DNA of 64,000 nt from Lepas anatifera (lineage: Eukaryota > Arthropoda > Thecostraca > Lepadidae). Each line of letters opens with the position of its first letter. Within the stretch, counting starts at the first letter, position 1. The stretch covers positions 620,001 through 684,000 of the forward strand of contig JAOTON010000972.1 in the NCBI GenBank assembly GCA_034440635.1. Reading direction: 5' to 3'. The position numbers were made by a program, and so were the translations under genes. This document shows, piece by piece, positions 22,607-34,337 of this stretch. Under the pieces are notes generated by a model. The model was given only the letters and a program-made list of their open reading frames with translations. It ran no database searches and had not been told where the DNA came from.

Positions 22607-24884
22607 GTACCACACTGTCGTTTCCACAAGATCGATGGTTCACCTATCAGAAGACAGCTTTGCCCTATCCGGCTCAAAGTCGGCCAACACCATGACTGGC
22701 CTCGGCTCAATCTTTTCATACTATGATAGGTACTATCTAGTCATAACAAAGTCATTCCTAAACATTTCCACGGTCTGATACGAAAAATATTCAACAGATG
22801 AACCCTTAACATTAATGATAACACTCTAAGTTTTGTTGGACAGAAGCGTAGTCATATCCGTCGCCAAAGTCACCACCATCTTGTAAATCAAATCGATACA
22901 CACAATTCAGAAACTGCGCAAGGAATTTTTCCAGATGCTGCTTGCTCGTTGTAAACCCAAAGAAAGTGTCGTTTTGGTTGATTAGTTTCCGGAAGTGTCA
23001 TGGACGCAGAGACTTCTCTCGCAGGAGGGAACCTCTGCGCCTTGCCTCTCGCTAGTTCTTCATTCCGATGATGATGGAGTCGATGCTGGTCTTGCGGACG
23101 ACTTATGCTGTTGTTCATACGACTGTTTTGCTCCGGTGTCTTCTCCCTTCGCTAGTCTCTTAACAGCTTCTTCAGCTGCCGCTTTTCGTTTGGAATTGCG
23201 CTCGACGTTGGACACGGCCTGACCCGAATCGTTGCTCGGGCCGACCTTTGTCCAGACGCCAACACCACCCCTGGTGCATTACCGGTAGCTGCCGCGGGCT
23301 GAAAAACGGCCTATTTGTACGTGACCGGGGTGGAGCAATTCGGCTGCCACATTGAAGCGGCGTTTCCTCTCAAATTCTAAGCAGCCCTGGACGTGACGCC
23401 GGCCGGTAGTTGGATAAACCCCAACGCCAAAAACAGCGCGGGTTATTGTCGAAGAGGCTCCAGCGCACAAGCTTTTCCCGAAAATAATCGACTAATGACA
23501 AGTCCGCTGAGTTCTCAGAAACATCCACGTCCTTATCGTCAGCAAAGTCAGATTCGGATTGAACAGAAGGCTCTAGAAAATACGCTAACTCACAACGGCG
23601 AGATTGAGGGTTGATGATGCATAGCGAATCACGACTATGAACGCGGTGATGAACTTGTTCAAACATTTTTTATACCAACGTAAGTTAGTTGGTTATCCTC
23701 GAGGTAAATTAGCCTCTAGAGCGATCAATGTCACAACCCATGACCAAAGATTGGCGTTAGGTCAGATTAAGCCAACGAGTTATGACGTCGTTGCTAAGCC
23801 CATGTAAAGTAATTTTGTTTTTCTAAAATGAGGCTGACAAAATCAGGGTGTAGCTCGGCTCCTGTCCTAGAAGAGCTGGATCAAATTTTCAAAAAATAAT
23901 TTGGAGCTCTCAAACATAAAAATAATAATGCTGCCATTGATTGTAAGATCAGGTCAATAAAAAGGTCACCAGAGACATGGATGGGAATCTGCAGGGGGGA
24001 GGGGGTGGTTGCGGGTCAGGACCCCTGGGTTTTGGGTTCGCGATAGATTTCGTATAGGGCTTGTATTGTCGTGCCAGTGCTAACCTATCCAGACCCCCCC
24101 AGGATCGAGAACAGCTCTCCAGCCTTGACCAGAGATCACGAAGGGTCGCGCTTTTCGAAAGCGTTTGTGACTATAACTTCTGGAGGCAGGATACAGCAAT
24201 AAATCTGGTACCGTAGTAACGACCATGATACAATAATTCCAATGATTTGCAACATAACCTTGATAGGTCATTATTTGACCCTGAACTAAGGTCAAGGTTA
24301 GGTAAAGGTCACGCTGCATATTTTTTAGTCCTTGGGTCAAGACAAACACGTTGATGTCTTTGACTTTGTTTGAGGTGTAATGGTTCCCGATTTATAATAT
24401 TTTTGTCTAAATAAGTCAAATTTTTGAACCATTTCGGCCCACTGTGACGTCGTGAGTCAACATTTATGGTTCTAACCCGGCTTCCAAGTGGAATATGGTA
24501 AGGTACTTTCAGTATTTTTTATTTTGTTTCCGAATCACCTTTCTCGAGATCATAACGGGGGGAGGTGGTGTCCAAGAAATGAGCCCACGCACTGCCATGT
24601 AAAGGGCCAGGACTTCTCATGAGCGTTTCAACGTGATTCAAACATATGGCTTTCGTTACTGGATTTCTGCAGAGGCAAAGTTCACCTGAGCTCACGCGTT
24701 ACCTTTGCAGCTGTGGCAGGCTGAAGTACGTCGGCACCATTGCCAACCAGATGGCCTGAGCCAGGCCCATCACTCACGGCTGATCGGAAACTGCGCGTCT
24801 CCCCGGCAGAAGCCATCAGTTTGAGACGTGACCTGGCCGCCTTGGAGCGATGGCCACCTGGGCGGCGTCCCGAGGGTGTCTGCT
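22607..24884. other. Unassigned; minus-strand open frames at 22.9-23.7 kb and GGTCA-rich patch
   Basis: Minus-strand frames at 23370-23666 (98 codons, acidic segment DFADDKDVDVSENSADLS) and 22888-23118 have somewhat protein-like composition but match no family I know. They lie next to the outer end of the inverted repeat and could belong to the same unknown element. From about 23940 to 24560 the sequence has several GGTCA/TGACC words, suggesting a decayed relative of the V-Z elements. Confidence 0.3.
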
Positions 24885-25110
24885 GCTCCCTCGCCGCTCC
24901 ATGCTCCCTCACTGCTCCACGCTCCCTCGCTGCTCCACGCTCCATCGCCGCGCCATGCTCCCTCGCCGCTCCACGCTCCCTCGCCGCTCCCTCCCTCGCT
25001 GCCCCATGCTCCCTCGCCGCTCCCTCCTCGCTGCCCCATGCTCCTCGCCGCTCCATGCTCCCTCACTGCTCCATGCTCCTTCGCCGCCCTATGCTCCCTC
25101 ATGCTCCCTC
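24885..25110. repeat. 18-bp minisatellite, CTCCCTCGCCGCTCCATG type
   Basis: About 12 irregular copies with deletions. As 18 is a multiple of three, the frames yield repetitive six-residue peptides on both strands; these are not treated as genes. The array abuts the truncated X2 element. Confidence 0.85.
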
Positions 25111-25646
25111 AAGTTATTGATCAAAGTCTGAAAACCTGCTTAAGTAGCCCCATGTGACCTCTCACAGGTCAAAAGTTCAAACTTGCAACATGAACCTGGA
25201 AGGGAGCCAAAATAATACAATTTGGAGAAAAGGAAAGTATATTATAAGCTATATCTACACAAATGGAACCATTTTTTTCACAGATCCCGCTTTCCCCATG
25301 CATTTCCAATGGAGAAGTATCCGTATCTGACCCTCTAGGTCATCGATATGGAAAATCCGCGAACGTATTTTATAACACTCAGTGGGCTCATTATATGATG
25401 AGCTTCAATTGGATATATTAACCCTGTTCTTACTTATGATTCTTGAACTTTTTTTGAGGTGAGGTCACTTGACCTGCACTGGTGACCTGACCAGAGATGA
25501 TCCGACCTTAGAATGTTACGGAAACTTGCAGAATTCATTAAGGATAAGGAGTGCAAAATACAGCGGGGCTTTGCTCCGCTGTTCTTTGGTGCCGCTTGAA
25601 AATCCGAGGGGGAGTGTTCAGACACCCCCCATGGAGCGATGGTTAA
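25111..25646 (+). mobile_element. X-family TTAA element, copy X2, left-truncated
   Basis: Matches the second half of X1 (from GATCAAAGTCTGAAAACCTG on) and of X3. Ends with GTTCAGACACCCCCCATGG and TTAA at 25643-25646. The left half is missing and replaced by the 18-bp minisatellite. Confidence 0.75.
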
Positions 25647-25830
25647 TTTTCTCTTACATAATCTTACTTACCTTTTCACCGGCTTCACTAGCCATTCACC
25701 CAGCTCGCTTACGTTTCGTTACGTTACGTTTACATTCAGTGATTGAATTGCTCAGGCCACAGGATGGTTAATACCGCGCAAAGGTGTGATGCATACTTGT
25801 GATACAAGATGTAACCTACTACTGGCACGG

Positions 25831-26880
25831 CGATACGATACGATACGATACGATAATTTATTCATATACAATGTTTTTCAAAAGGTTACATCGAGATCGG
25901 CGCAAAAGTCCTAGCGGACTCAGGGTGCCTTTCTCAAAATTATCTTTAAACATGTAGGTTCGTAAGCACAACAGGTAGACACATACACACGAAACATAGA
26001 CGAACCAACGTGACACTTCACATTTAAACATTTAAACAGTTCCCAACTGGAAAATTTCGTTCGCGGTCTCCGTAGGTGACCGCGGTAGCGCAAAGTCCCG
26101 CCGGGCCGTGCTGCTCGTGCGTAAAACTTCATCCATACGTATGGAGAGACCTCGCAGACCCACTGGGTAATGGAAGCCATTTGTAGCCTCCTCTGTGCTG
26201 CGGTGACACCGTTGGTGGCTGGTTGGAATTTGGCTCATTGCTCCGGAACACATGTGTTGACAGTTTTCGATAAAATGCTGGCCTACAATTCCTCTGAGAC
26301 GCTCCGGTAATGGCCACCCCCGTGGCGCAGCTGGCAAAGGCGTCACGCTTGTGTGGAAGGCCCTGGATCAAGGCTGACCTATGGCAGCCTTTTCCGCGGC
26401 CGCCTCCTACCCAGGAGATAGCGGTACACTGGGGAGTGCGCGCCGCAGCAGTGGAATCAACGCCGTGCCAGCCGGCGTCCCTGTTTGTGGGTGCACGGGC
26501 CTGATCGGCCTTTAAAGTGATCCACCGGTCTGGTCTCCCGCCCGCGGCCCTCATGTGAGGGCTCGGCCTATGCCGGGCGCTGCGGCTTGGGGAGACTGGA
26601 GCAGCCTGTGGCCCGCCGAGTGCGGTGCCGCTGTCCCGTAAGGGTGCCGGCAAATGGAAACTTCCGTTTGTACATAGTGTGAGTGCGTTGTATGAATGAT
26701 ACTAGCTACTAACACAAAATGCTCCCGGAAAGGGAGCGCAAAAATATTAAAAAAGAGACGCTCCGGTAATCCAAATTTACCCAACCTAGGTCAGCTGGCG
26801 ACAGCCTGGTACGAAGGCTACGGGGATAGTACGGTCCTCCCGATGTTTTGCTTTAAATTTGACTTACACTAACAGAGGTA
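25831..26880 (-). mobile_element. 3' end of a non-LTR retrotransposon with (CGATA)n tail
   Basis: On the minus strand the sequence runs into GTATATGAATAAATTATCG followed by five CGATA-type repeats (25831-25855), as expected for the 3' end of a LINE with a microsatellite tail. The upstream segment (25.9-26.3 kb) has a short open frame ending before the tail, possibly the last part of the RT ORF, but no domain is recognisable. It is interrupted by the SINE at 26312-26754. The 5' limit is arbitrary. Confidence 0.5.
26296..26770 (+). mobile_element. SINE with perfect 16-bp target duplication
   Basis: GAGACGCTCCGGTAAT occurs at 26296-26311 and again at 26755-26770. The intervening 443 bp begin with A box TGGCGCAGCTGG, then the B-box-like GGATCAAGGC, a GC-rich body, and an A-rich tail AAAATATTAAAAAA. 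This is the structure of a tRNA-derived SINE mobilised by target-primed reverse transcription. The perfect TSD suggests a recent insertion. Confidence 0.85.
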
Positions 26881-28330
26881 GTTATATTCCCAAGCATACA
26901 ATCTCAAACAAGAAACAGCGCGATGCACGCCAAAAATGCTAGACAATTTCAGTAGCTTTTCTTTGCAGACTCCTTATTTTTTTAAATAAAGTAACATTCT
27001 TATTAGCAGTAAATTCCTCTGTATGCAATCGGCCGTAGACATTTGACACAAGACCACGTCATATTTTTGAAACCATAGGTTATCTTTGTGTATGGATTAC
27101 CCTACAGCCATGCCAGTGACATGTGACCAATGCCTGTTTTTTGCTGCCTCTGCCGGGAGTGCACCTTTGATGCCCTCACAAAAATTATAGCTTTCGCAGT
27201 GCTTGTGAATCTCGTTGAGGGATTCACTCACAAAAAGAGAGGCGGGTTGCTGAACCCTCGCCGCCATTTGTCAGCGAATTCGAAGGCCGAGGAAACCTGT
27301 GAACGGAGACTCTGACTGTATCAATCAGACTCGCGCTGGCTGAGTTTTAGGACGAGTCCTTAGTCTAAAGCAGAGGCTAGTCGGGTCCGCACCTCCTGAC
27401 ATGATAATAGCATGGAATACTATTCAATGATAATATTGCAGTACTAGAAAAAAACATGTCTTATGAAACTGGGAGCGATCACCTGATTGCACCTATGCTT
27501 GTTCAACATGTAAATATTGGGAAAACAATATCTAAATTTTGGGAAAATATGTTCTTCAAGCTCCATAATGTATAGAGCATACACCACTAATCCAGGCACC
27601 ATGTCAAAGCTATCGTGTTACCCGCGCTCACTCCGTCTGGGTATGCCTCACGTGCTTTACTAGTAAGGTACGTGATACAGTGGCGTCCGCTCAGTTTCAC
27701 AGTTTGAAAGTACTCAGGCTACGTCAGAGGTAGGACTGATATCCATTTTCGCGTAAATAGGCAGTTCTTATTATCTACCAGTGGGTGTTCTCAAACCACG
27801 ACAAATCAAGATAGTGCTTTGAAATAAACAGATAATTGAAGCTTTTAGTTTCCGTTTCGACCCATTTCAAGGCTTATGTGCAAAATAAGATTTTTTGGCA
27901 CCCTTTTTCTGATGCTGATACATGTTTTTTTTAGTGTTTTAGCGAAAGGAAGGAAGAAAACAGAAAATAAAGATATGGTTTTTCTAAGAGTGAATTACCT
28001 TTTGCATGAGAATGAATTTAGGATTTTGGATGGTGTGCATTTTCAAAGTTGAAAAAGTCAGATTTTGTGCCTAATCACACATTTTTCTGTATGATTCTGC
28101 ATGCCATTGCTAGGATTAAACGGAAAAAACTATCAAATGTGTGTGCTTTTTAAACTATAGGTATTTTACATAACTTGTGTTGCTAACAACTGATCCAGGC
28201 ATGGGTCTAGTGTGGATATGAGAATAATGAATTACATGTTATTACCAAATAGCAATATGAAATCCTTCAAAATTAGATGTGAAAATTTCTAAAATGTCAG
28301 TCATGTGATCACTTATGTTAAGAAAATAGT
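26881..28330. other. Unassigned AT-rich sequence
   Basis: No gene, RNA or repeat family recognised. Confidence 0.4.
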
Positions 28331-28520
28331 GTTGAGTCGACTCAACTCTTGACTCACTGCATTGAGGCTGACTCCGATTCTGACTCGACTCAACTGGTTG
28401 TCCAGTTGAGTCGACTCTGATTCAACCCAAACATGAAGTTGAGTCGACTCAACTCTGACTCGAGCAAAATTTGAGTCGACTCTGAGTCGACTCCGATTCT
28501 GAGTCGCGACTCAACAAGTC
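28331..28520. repeat. Cluster of GAGTCGACTC palindromes
   Basis: GTTGAGTCGACTCAAC and variants (GAGTCGACTC, TGACTCGACTCAA) recur at least six times in under 200 bp with spacers such as TGACTCCGATTC. Every copy is self-complementary, so the cluster can fold into alternative hairpins. Confidence 0.85.
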
Positions 28521-28776
28521 TGGTTGTATCAGCCATTTGCCCTTCTGATGTCATTTTCCATTGATTGAAATGGGATCCCCTCAGTGGTGTTGTGGTTTCA
28601 TCTGATTAGCAATGCTGTTGAGTCAGGTGCACATAATAATGTTAGAGGCTGATCATAAATGACCACTCTCCAAGGAGAGGGACGGGGTTGGCCGAAAAGT
28701 GACGAGGCCGCGGAGAGAGGGTATTGGTCGAGAAAGCGACGTCAATTGTATTGTGCTGGAAGGAGGTTATACTCGG
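28521..28776. other. Unassigned sequence between palindrome cluster and minisatellite
   Basis: No feature recognised. Confidence 0.3.
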
Positions 28777-29709
28777 GCCGGGCAACACTGGGCGGGTCTG
28801 GCAACACTGGGCGGGTCTGGCAGTACTGGTCGGGTCTGGCAACACTGGGCGGGTCTGGCAACACTGGCGGGTCTGGCAACACTGGGCGGGTCTGGCAACA
28901 CTGGGCGGGTCTGGCAGTACTGGTTGGGTCTGGCAACACTGGGTGGGTGTGGCAACACTGGGCGGGTTTGGCAACACTGGGCGGGTCTGGCAACACTGGG
29001 CGGGTCTGGCAACACTGGGCGGGTTTGGCAGTACTGGGCGGGTCTGGCAGTACTGGGCGGGTTTGGCAACACTGGGCGGGTCTGGCAACACTGGGTGGGT
29101 GTGGCAACACTGGGCGGGTTTGGCAACACTGGGCGGGTCTGGCAACACTGGGCGGGTCTGGCAATACTGGGCGGGTTTGGCAACACCGGGCGGGTCTGGC
29201 AACACTGGGCGGGTCTGGCAACACTGGGCGGGTTTGGCAACACTGGGCGGGTCTGGCAACACTGGGCGGGTCTGGCAACACTGGGCGGGTCTGGCAGTAC
29301 TGGGCGGGTCTGGCAGTACTGGGTGGGTCTGGCGGTACTGGGTGGGTCTGGCAACACTGGGTGGGTCTGGCAACACTGGGCGGGTCTGGCAACACTGGGC
29401 GGGTTTGGCAACACTGGGCGAGTCTGGCAGTACTGGGCGGGTCTGGCGGTACTGGGTGGGTCTGGCAGTACTGGGTGGGTCTGGCAACACTGGGCGGGTC
29501 TGGTGGTACTGGGCGGGTCTGGCAACACTGGGCGGGTCTGGCAACACTGGGCGGGTCTGGCAGTACTGGGCGGGTCTGGCAGTACTGGGCGAGTCTGGCA
29601 GTACTGGGCGGGTCTGGCGGTACTGGGTGGGTCTGGCAGTACTGGGTGGGTCTGGCAACACTGGGCGGGTCTGGCAGTACTGGGCGGGTCTGGTGGTACT
29701 GGGCGGGTG
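28777..29709. repeat. 19-bp minisatellite, about 49 copies
   Basis: Unit CTGGGCGGGTCTGGCAACA with common variants CAGTA, CGGTA, TTTGG and GGTGGG. The 19-bp period cycles through all frames, giving long open frames on both strands that are artefacts. The array ends exactly where a CAGTGGCGGAT terminal repeat begins (29710). Confidence 0.95.
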
Positions 29710-30022
29710 CAGTGGCGGATACAATGGATGATTAGAGAGTTCAAGCACCTCCCCTCCAGAATTTGTTTGGTGTCCATAGTAATGACACCGTAAGAGGCTG
29801 TTCATGGTAAAGGTGGGGCAGGGTTGAGCCCCCCTGTGCAGCGGTCGCGGCGCCAGTGGCCGGACGCGCCTCTGTGCTCTCCTCACCCAACTCACCCAGT
29901 GGCCTTGACCTGCGTTGTGCTTCTTTTTCTCTTCTCTACAGCGACTGTGATATTCGACGATTGGGTGGATGATAGTGCGACTTGAGTGATTGTGGTACCT
30001 CGTGTTATAGACTCGTTAGTAT

Positions 30023-33000
30023 GTGAACAGGCCGGAAGTTCTCAACACTCCAACAGACACCATCGATAAGTACTTACTGGCTCAACCAGCAATCAATTTG
30101 CTGATCAACCTACTGACGAGTCTTGTCATTTGGTCAACTCTACTGCAGATATGCCTCATCGTGACATATTGCGCCAACTCGTGTTTTCCTAGTTGTCCAT
30201 GTTTTTGTCGACTTGCGTGCCCTGCACCGCAACCCTGGCCCGTCCGCCTGAAAATGCCCTCAGGGCATAGGCAGAACAGCCAATCAGCGGAGCCCCTCCA
30301 TCCAGCGTCACCAGTGACGTCAGACCCACGTCATCTGACCTGGCTTCGCTGCCGCGCGGAGGAGCCGCATCTGAGGCTGGAGAAACCGGCAACCGGCGTA
30401 CCCACCGAGGCAGGCGGTCACGTGTTAGAGGTCACAGAGGCGGGCTCAGATGGATTGGACCTAGGGAGCCAGGACTGGCGAGCTCTGATAGGACAGCTGA
30501 ACATCCAATCTATCAAATCGAAGATGCCCGAACTTAGGTGTGACGTACTTGATGTTCACCGCTTTCATCTACTTGCTCTTAGCGAGACGTGGCTGACACC
30601 TACCCTACCATCGCGCCTGCTACATATCGATGGCTACTCTATTCACCGTTGCGATCGCCCATGCACCAGTAAGCTTGCAAAGGTCATGGTGGAGTGGCTA
30701 TACTGGCTTTGGATACACTTAACGTAGAAATACTGCCGACACCAACAACATGTAGGAGTCAAGATTCGAACCTGGAAATCATTTGGGGCTTAATTCGAAA
30801 CCCCAATGCCAAGAACATATTATTCGCGTCAGCTTACCGCCACCCAACAGACCTAGTGCCGCAGGCTGCGCTGACTTCGATGACTTAGAGGAGCAGATCC
30901 AACACTTTTCGGCTCTCCATCCTGGCGTGACTGTAGTTATCGCAGGAGACCTCAACGCGTGTCTTCTCAAGGATAATGCTGGTACCAACTCTCCCACTAC
31001 CAGACTGAGACGACTAATACATGGATATGGATTGAACCCTGTCAACACGACTACCCCAACTTACAGAACGGGGTCACTACTTGACGTGATTCTCACCAAT
31101 CGGCCGGAACTGACCATCAGAAGCGGAGTGACTGAGTGCCACTTTGGCAGCACCCACGACTACACCAGGATGCTCATGCGGAACGGTGGAGGCCGTGGTG
31201 ACCGACAGCGACCAACCATCGAAAAACGCAATCTGAACCGGGTCGACCAGACTGCTTTTAACATCCAGTTGGCCAATCACGACTGGCGGGAGGTTTACTC
31301 CGCCGATGGACCTGCTGCTAAGTGGGACGCTTTTGTTCGCATTTTTACATCTCTGCTAGACACCGTGGCACCCGTTCGGCGAGTGCGTTTGCCACCACCA
31401 GCTGCCCCGCACGTGACTGGACCGACCCGTGAGCTGCTCAGCAGGCGCCGCGCCGCCCTGGCGGCGGGCCGGCAGCCCGCCACGAGTACAAGGTCATCAA
31501 TCGGCAGTGTCGGGCAGCTATACGTCGGGACTGCCGCAATGACCTGCTGCAGCGTGTGAACGAGGCCGGTCCGAGCAAGACATGGCAGGTCATTCGGCCG
31601 ATTATCGGCAGTAAGAAAAGTACCACTTCTGTACCGAATGTTACACCAGACGCTCTTAATCAATTCTTTGTAAATGTTGGACCTCGCACCGCAGCTAGTG
31701 TTGCGCCGCCGCTCTCTAACTTACCAGTTAGGCTCCCGCGTGTACCTGCGTGTGGCTTGAAGATCGGACCAATTTCAGCTGACGACTTGTGCATTACTTT
31801 AGGTTCCATGAAACCCTCTACTTCTGTCGATGTTTCTGGTCTTAATATTGTGATTTTTCAGCGTTTTTACTTTGGCGTTCAAAATGTGTTACTTCATATC
31901 ATTAACTCTAGTCTTGTGACCGGTTTAGTACCACGACAGTGGAAGCACGGCATGGTTGTTCCAATACTGAAAGGCGGAGACACAACCAAACCATCTAACT
32001 GGCGTCCTATCACTATTCTACCAGCAGTGACAAAATTACCGAACGTATAGTCCACAACCAACTCAGTACGTATTTCACCAAAACCATCTGCTTTCACACA
32101 CGCAACACGGCTACCGGAAGAATCATTCCACCGAAACTGCGCTCACAGTAGTTACTGACCAGGCGTACCAGGCCATGGATAAGGGGCATATTTCAATACT
32201 AGTTCTTACGGATCTTTCAAAATGCTTCGATGTAATTAGTCACGAGAAATTGCTGGAAAAATTTGAGCAGTATGGTGTTGACGACCACTGGTTCAGGGAT
32301 TACCTCCGTGATCACTATCAACAAGTCAAAATTACGAACGGTTTTAGCGGTGGCGCAACAACACAGGGGAATGGCAGTCCGAAACTCTCCAAATCACTCC
32401 AAAACTCGGTGGGCGTTTTCCAAGGCGGAAGTTTATCCTGTATCATGTTTTCAATCTTCGCAAACGACATGAATTTGTATATTAAGAATTCCACCATGGT
32501 TCAATTCTGTGGCGACGTTCAGCTCATCATATCCGGCCCAAAAAGAACCTTGATACTATGGTATCATTGCTTGAGCATGACATAGCTGTACTTTTAGATT
32601 GGTTTTCTCAAAACGCCCTCAAAATCAACCCAGCAAAAACCCAGGTCATCGTACTCGGAACCCGTGCAATGCTCCAAAATTTGCCAAAAATTAGTATTCG
32701 GGTGGGCAACACAGTAGTAACAGAAACAAGGGAAGTTAAAAACCTAGGCGTGCATATGGACCGGAACCTGACGTTCGAATCGCATGTTGATAGCATCACT
32801 AGGAAATGTACTGGCATTCTCATTGGACTCATGCACATTCGGCACATCATTCCACAGTCAGTACTGAAACTATTAATACAGTCACTCGTCATATCTCACA
32901 TCAGGTACTGTATTTCAATTTATGGGACTTGTGGAACAACTCAACTCCACCGAATTAAAAAAGTGATCAACTTCTGTGCTCGCGTCTTAACTGGGAAGAG

Positions 33001-33328
33001 AAAGTTTGAGCACATTTCTCGGGAAGTAGCCAGATTACGACTGCCTGACCCCGCACAGCTGCTTACCTACCACCGGTTGAGCATTGTTCATAGCGTGTTG
33101 ATTACCGGTGAGCCGTGTGTGCTTGGTGAAATGTTTACCTTTACTGACCATAGCTACGGTACGCGACAGGCGGGACTTTTACGTCCCACCCGTGCTAGAA
33201 ACAACGCAGGGAAGCGAAGATTATGCCATGCTGCCATTGCACAATATAATGACCTGCCACCTGATCTAAGAACCAATACCAGAATGTCAGGTTTCCGAAA
33301 CTCACTGAGAAGTTTATTGGGCCTGTAA
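30023..33328 (+). pseudogene. Endonuclease-reverse transcriptase ORF, several frameshifts, catalytic motif lost
   Basis: Pieces in order: 30023-30727 (leader, then IGQLNIQSIKSKMPELR and LLALSETWL), 30783-31559 (VIAGDLNACLL, TPTYRTGSLLDVILTNRPEL, CHFGSTHDYTR), 31556-32050 (RT start: PRQWKHGMVVPILKGGD, NWRPITILPAVTK), 32175-32585 (VLTDLSKCFDVISHEKLL, VFQGGSLSCIMFSIFANDM), and 32558-33328 (NALKINPAKTQV, NLGVHMDRNLTFESH, ending YNDLPPDLRTN.. and a stop). At the expected RT active site (YADD-type) the sequence reads QFCGDVQL, so the catalytic aspartate pair is gone. At least four frame changes show the copy is dead. The C-terminal part resembles the post-RT region of CR1/L2/Daphne elements. Confidence 0.85.
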
Positions 33329-33506
33329 CTGTAAGCTCGCAGTATTTTATATCATATTACGTGTGTGATTGCATTTGAGTACTTGTGCTTTTACTGCCTG
33401 TATCGCTGACTTCACTGTTACTTTTACACTATCCACGACCCCTTCATTGAATTGACGATGGAACATGAAAAGCCTTGTATCGAGTGTAAGGATGTTCTGA
33501 AATACA

Positions 33507-33525
33507 TTGATTGATTGATTGATTG
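33507..33525. repeat. (TTGA)n 3' tail of the LINE
   Basis: Almost five tandem TTGA units directly after the LINE 3' UTR (AAATACA), marking its 3' end. Confidence 0.85.
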
Positions 33526-33641
33526 AAATGAGAGTCTGGATCCGCCACTGGATGGGTGCGTAGGTGGCTTAACCCCAATGTAACGACACCATCAAGAGCT
33601 CTAGCAAAGCGGTGTACTAACAAAAATCGGAGAACATTTCC

Positions 33642-34097
33642 TTAAAGGCAATGTGGCACCTTTATAACGTGATTTTAAATGAGATAGCCAAGATGTAAAG
33701 CATGCCGTAAAACCCGGTACTCTATACATTATTTGTCTTGAAACTCAAAATTTCCGTCGAGAAAAGCTAAAAACTACCTGAAATTTACCCTACATGTACC
33801 CTTAGCAGCAGCCCACAGTTGTCAGCTGTTGGTGTGACGACATATGCTGACGTCACGGTGAGTATCAGCCAATCGATGCCCTTGAAGCCTATCGAATATG
33901 GTAGGGGTTGCCAGGTCATGACATCATCCATAGGCAGATATTTATTTATTTCCCAAGAGGAGCATTAAAAAAATCAAAATATTGAACTCATTGTGTATAT
34001 TTCAAAGAAATCATGGACGTTTGCATGATTTTCGCCTAAAAATTCCCGTAATTACACTAAATTTTTGGGTTCGACCGAGGTGCCACATTCCCTTTAA
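33642..34097 (+). mobile_element. M-family TTAA MITE, copy M3
   Basis: TTAA at 33642-33645 and at 34094-34097 bracket AGGCAATGTGGCACC ... GGTGCCACATTCCCT. Same orientation as M2. TGACGTCA is conserved near the middle. Full length, 456 bp, non-coding. Confidence 0.9.
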
Positions 34098-34177
34098 ATC
34101 AGCGGCGACAGAAGAGGCAAAAGAAAAAAGGTACAGTCAATGACAGGAAATACAGAGGATTGATTACATTTCCTTGC

Positions 34178-34337
34178 CCAGTTCCCCTGCCTTTGTCGGG
34201 AACGCCCTCCCAGTTTCCCTGGCTTTGTCGGGAAGGCTTTACCCAGTTCCCGTTGCTTTGTCGGGATGGCCTTCCCCAGTTCTCCTAGGTTTGTCGAGAA
34301 AACGTTGCCCAGCTCCCGTGGCTTTGGGAAGCCCTGC
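34178..34337. repeat. 33-bp tandem repeat, about five copies
   Basis: Unit of the type CCAGTTTCCCTGGCTTTGTC followed by GGGAAGGCTTTAC, with substitutions in each copy. No longer ORF supports coding. Confidence 0.8.

Larger units (their letters stand above)
29830..33526 (+). mobile_element. CR1/L2-like non-LTR retrotransposon, near full length but degraded
   Basis: Plus-strand remnant with leader, endonuclease, linker, RT and a C-terminal region in order, followed by about 180 bp of 3' UTR and a (TTGA)n tail at 33507-33525. It is related to the element at 1-2077. The 5' boundary is approximate. The short tandem tail is typical of CR1/L2/RTE-type elements that prime on their own 3' repeats. 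Confidence 0.85.
29702..33558. mobile_element. Candidate TIR element (CAGTGGCGGATC ends) enclosing a LINE
   Basis: CAGTGGCGGATAC starts at 29710 and GGATCCGCCACTG ends at 33550. The same end sequence bounds the element at 60467-60852. Candidate 8-bp duplications GGCGGGTG (29702-29709) and GATGGGTG (33551-33558) agree at six of eight positions. Right of the LINE tail only about 25 bp of the host remain, so the LINE would have inserted close to its right end. Chance pairing of two solo ends is possible. Confidence 0.5.

Noticed and set aside
24682..25120. Alanine/arginine-rich proteins on both strands
   Set aside because: Products of the 18-bp minisatellite, which is a multiple of three and therefore open by default.
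28642..29895. 417-codon minus-strand and ~360-codon plus-strand frames as genes
   Set aside because: Both strands and several frames are open because of the 19-bp minisatellite; no domain outside the repeat.
30023..30480. Separate ORF1/gag-like gene of the LINE
   Set aside because: The frame is continuous with the endonuclease start and has no CCHC zinc knuckle or coiled-coil; treated as a leader of the EN-RT ORF.
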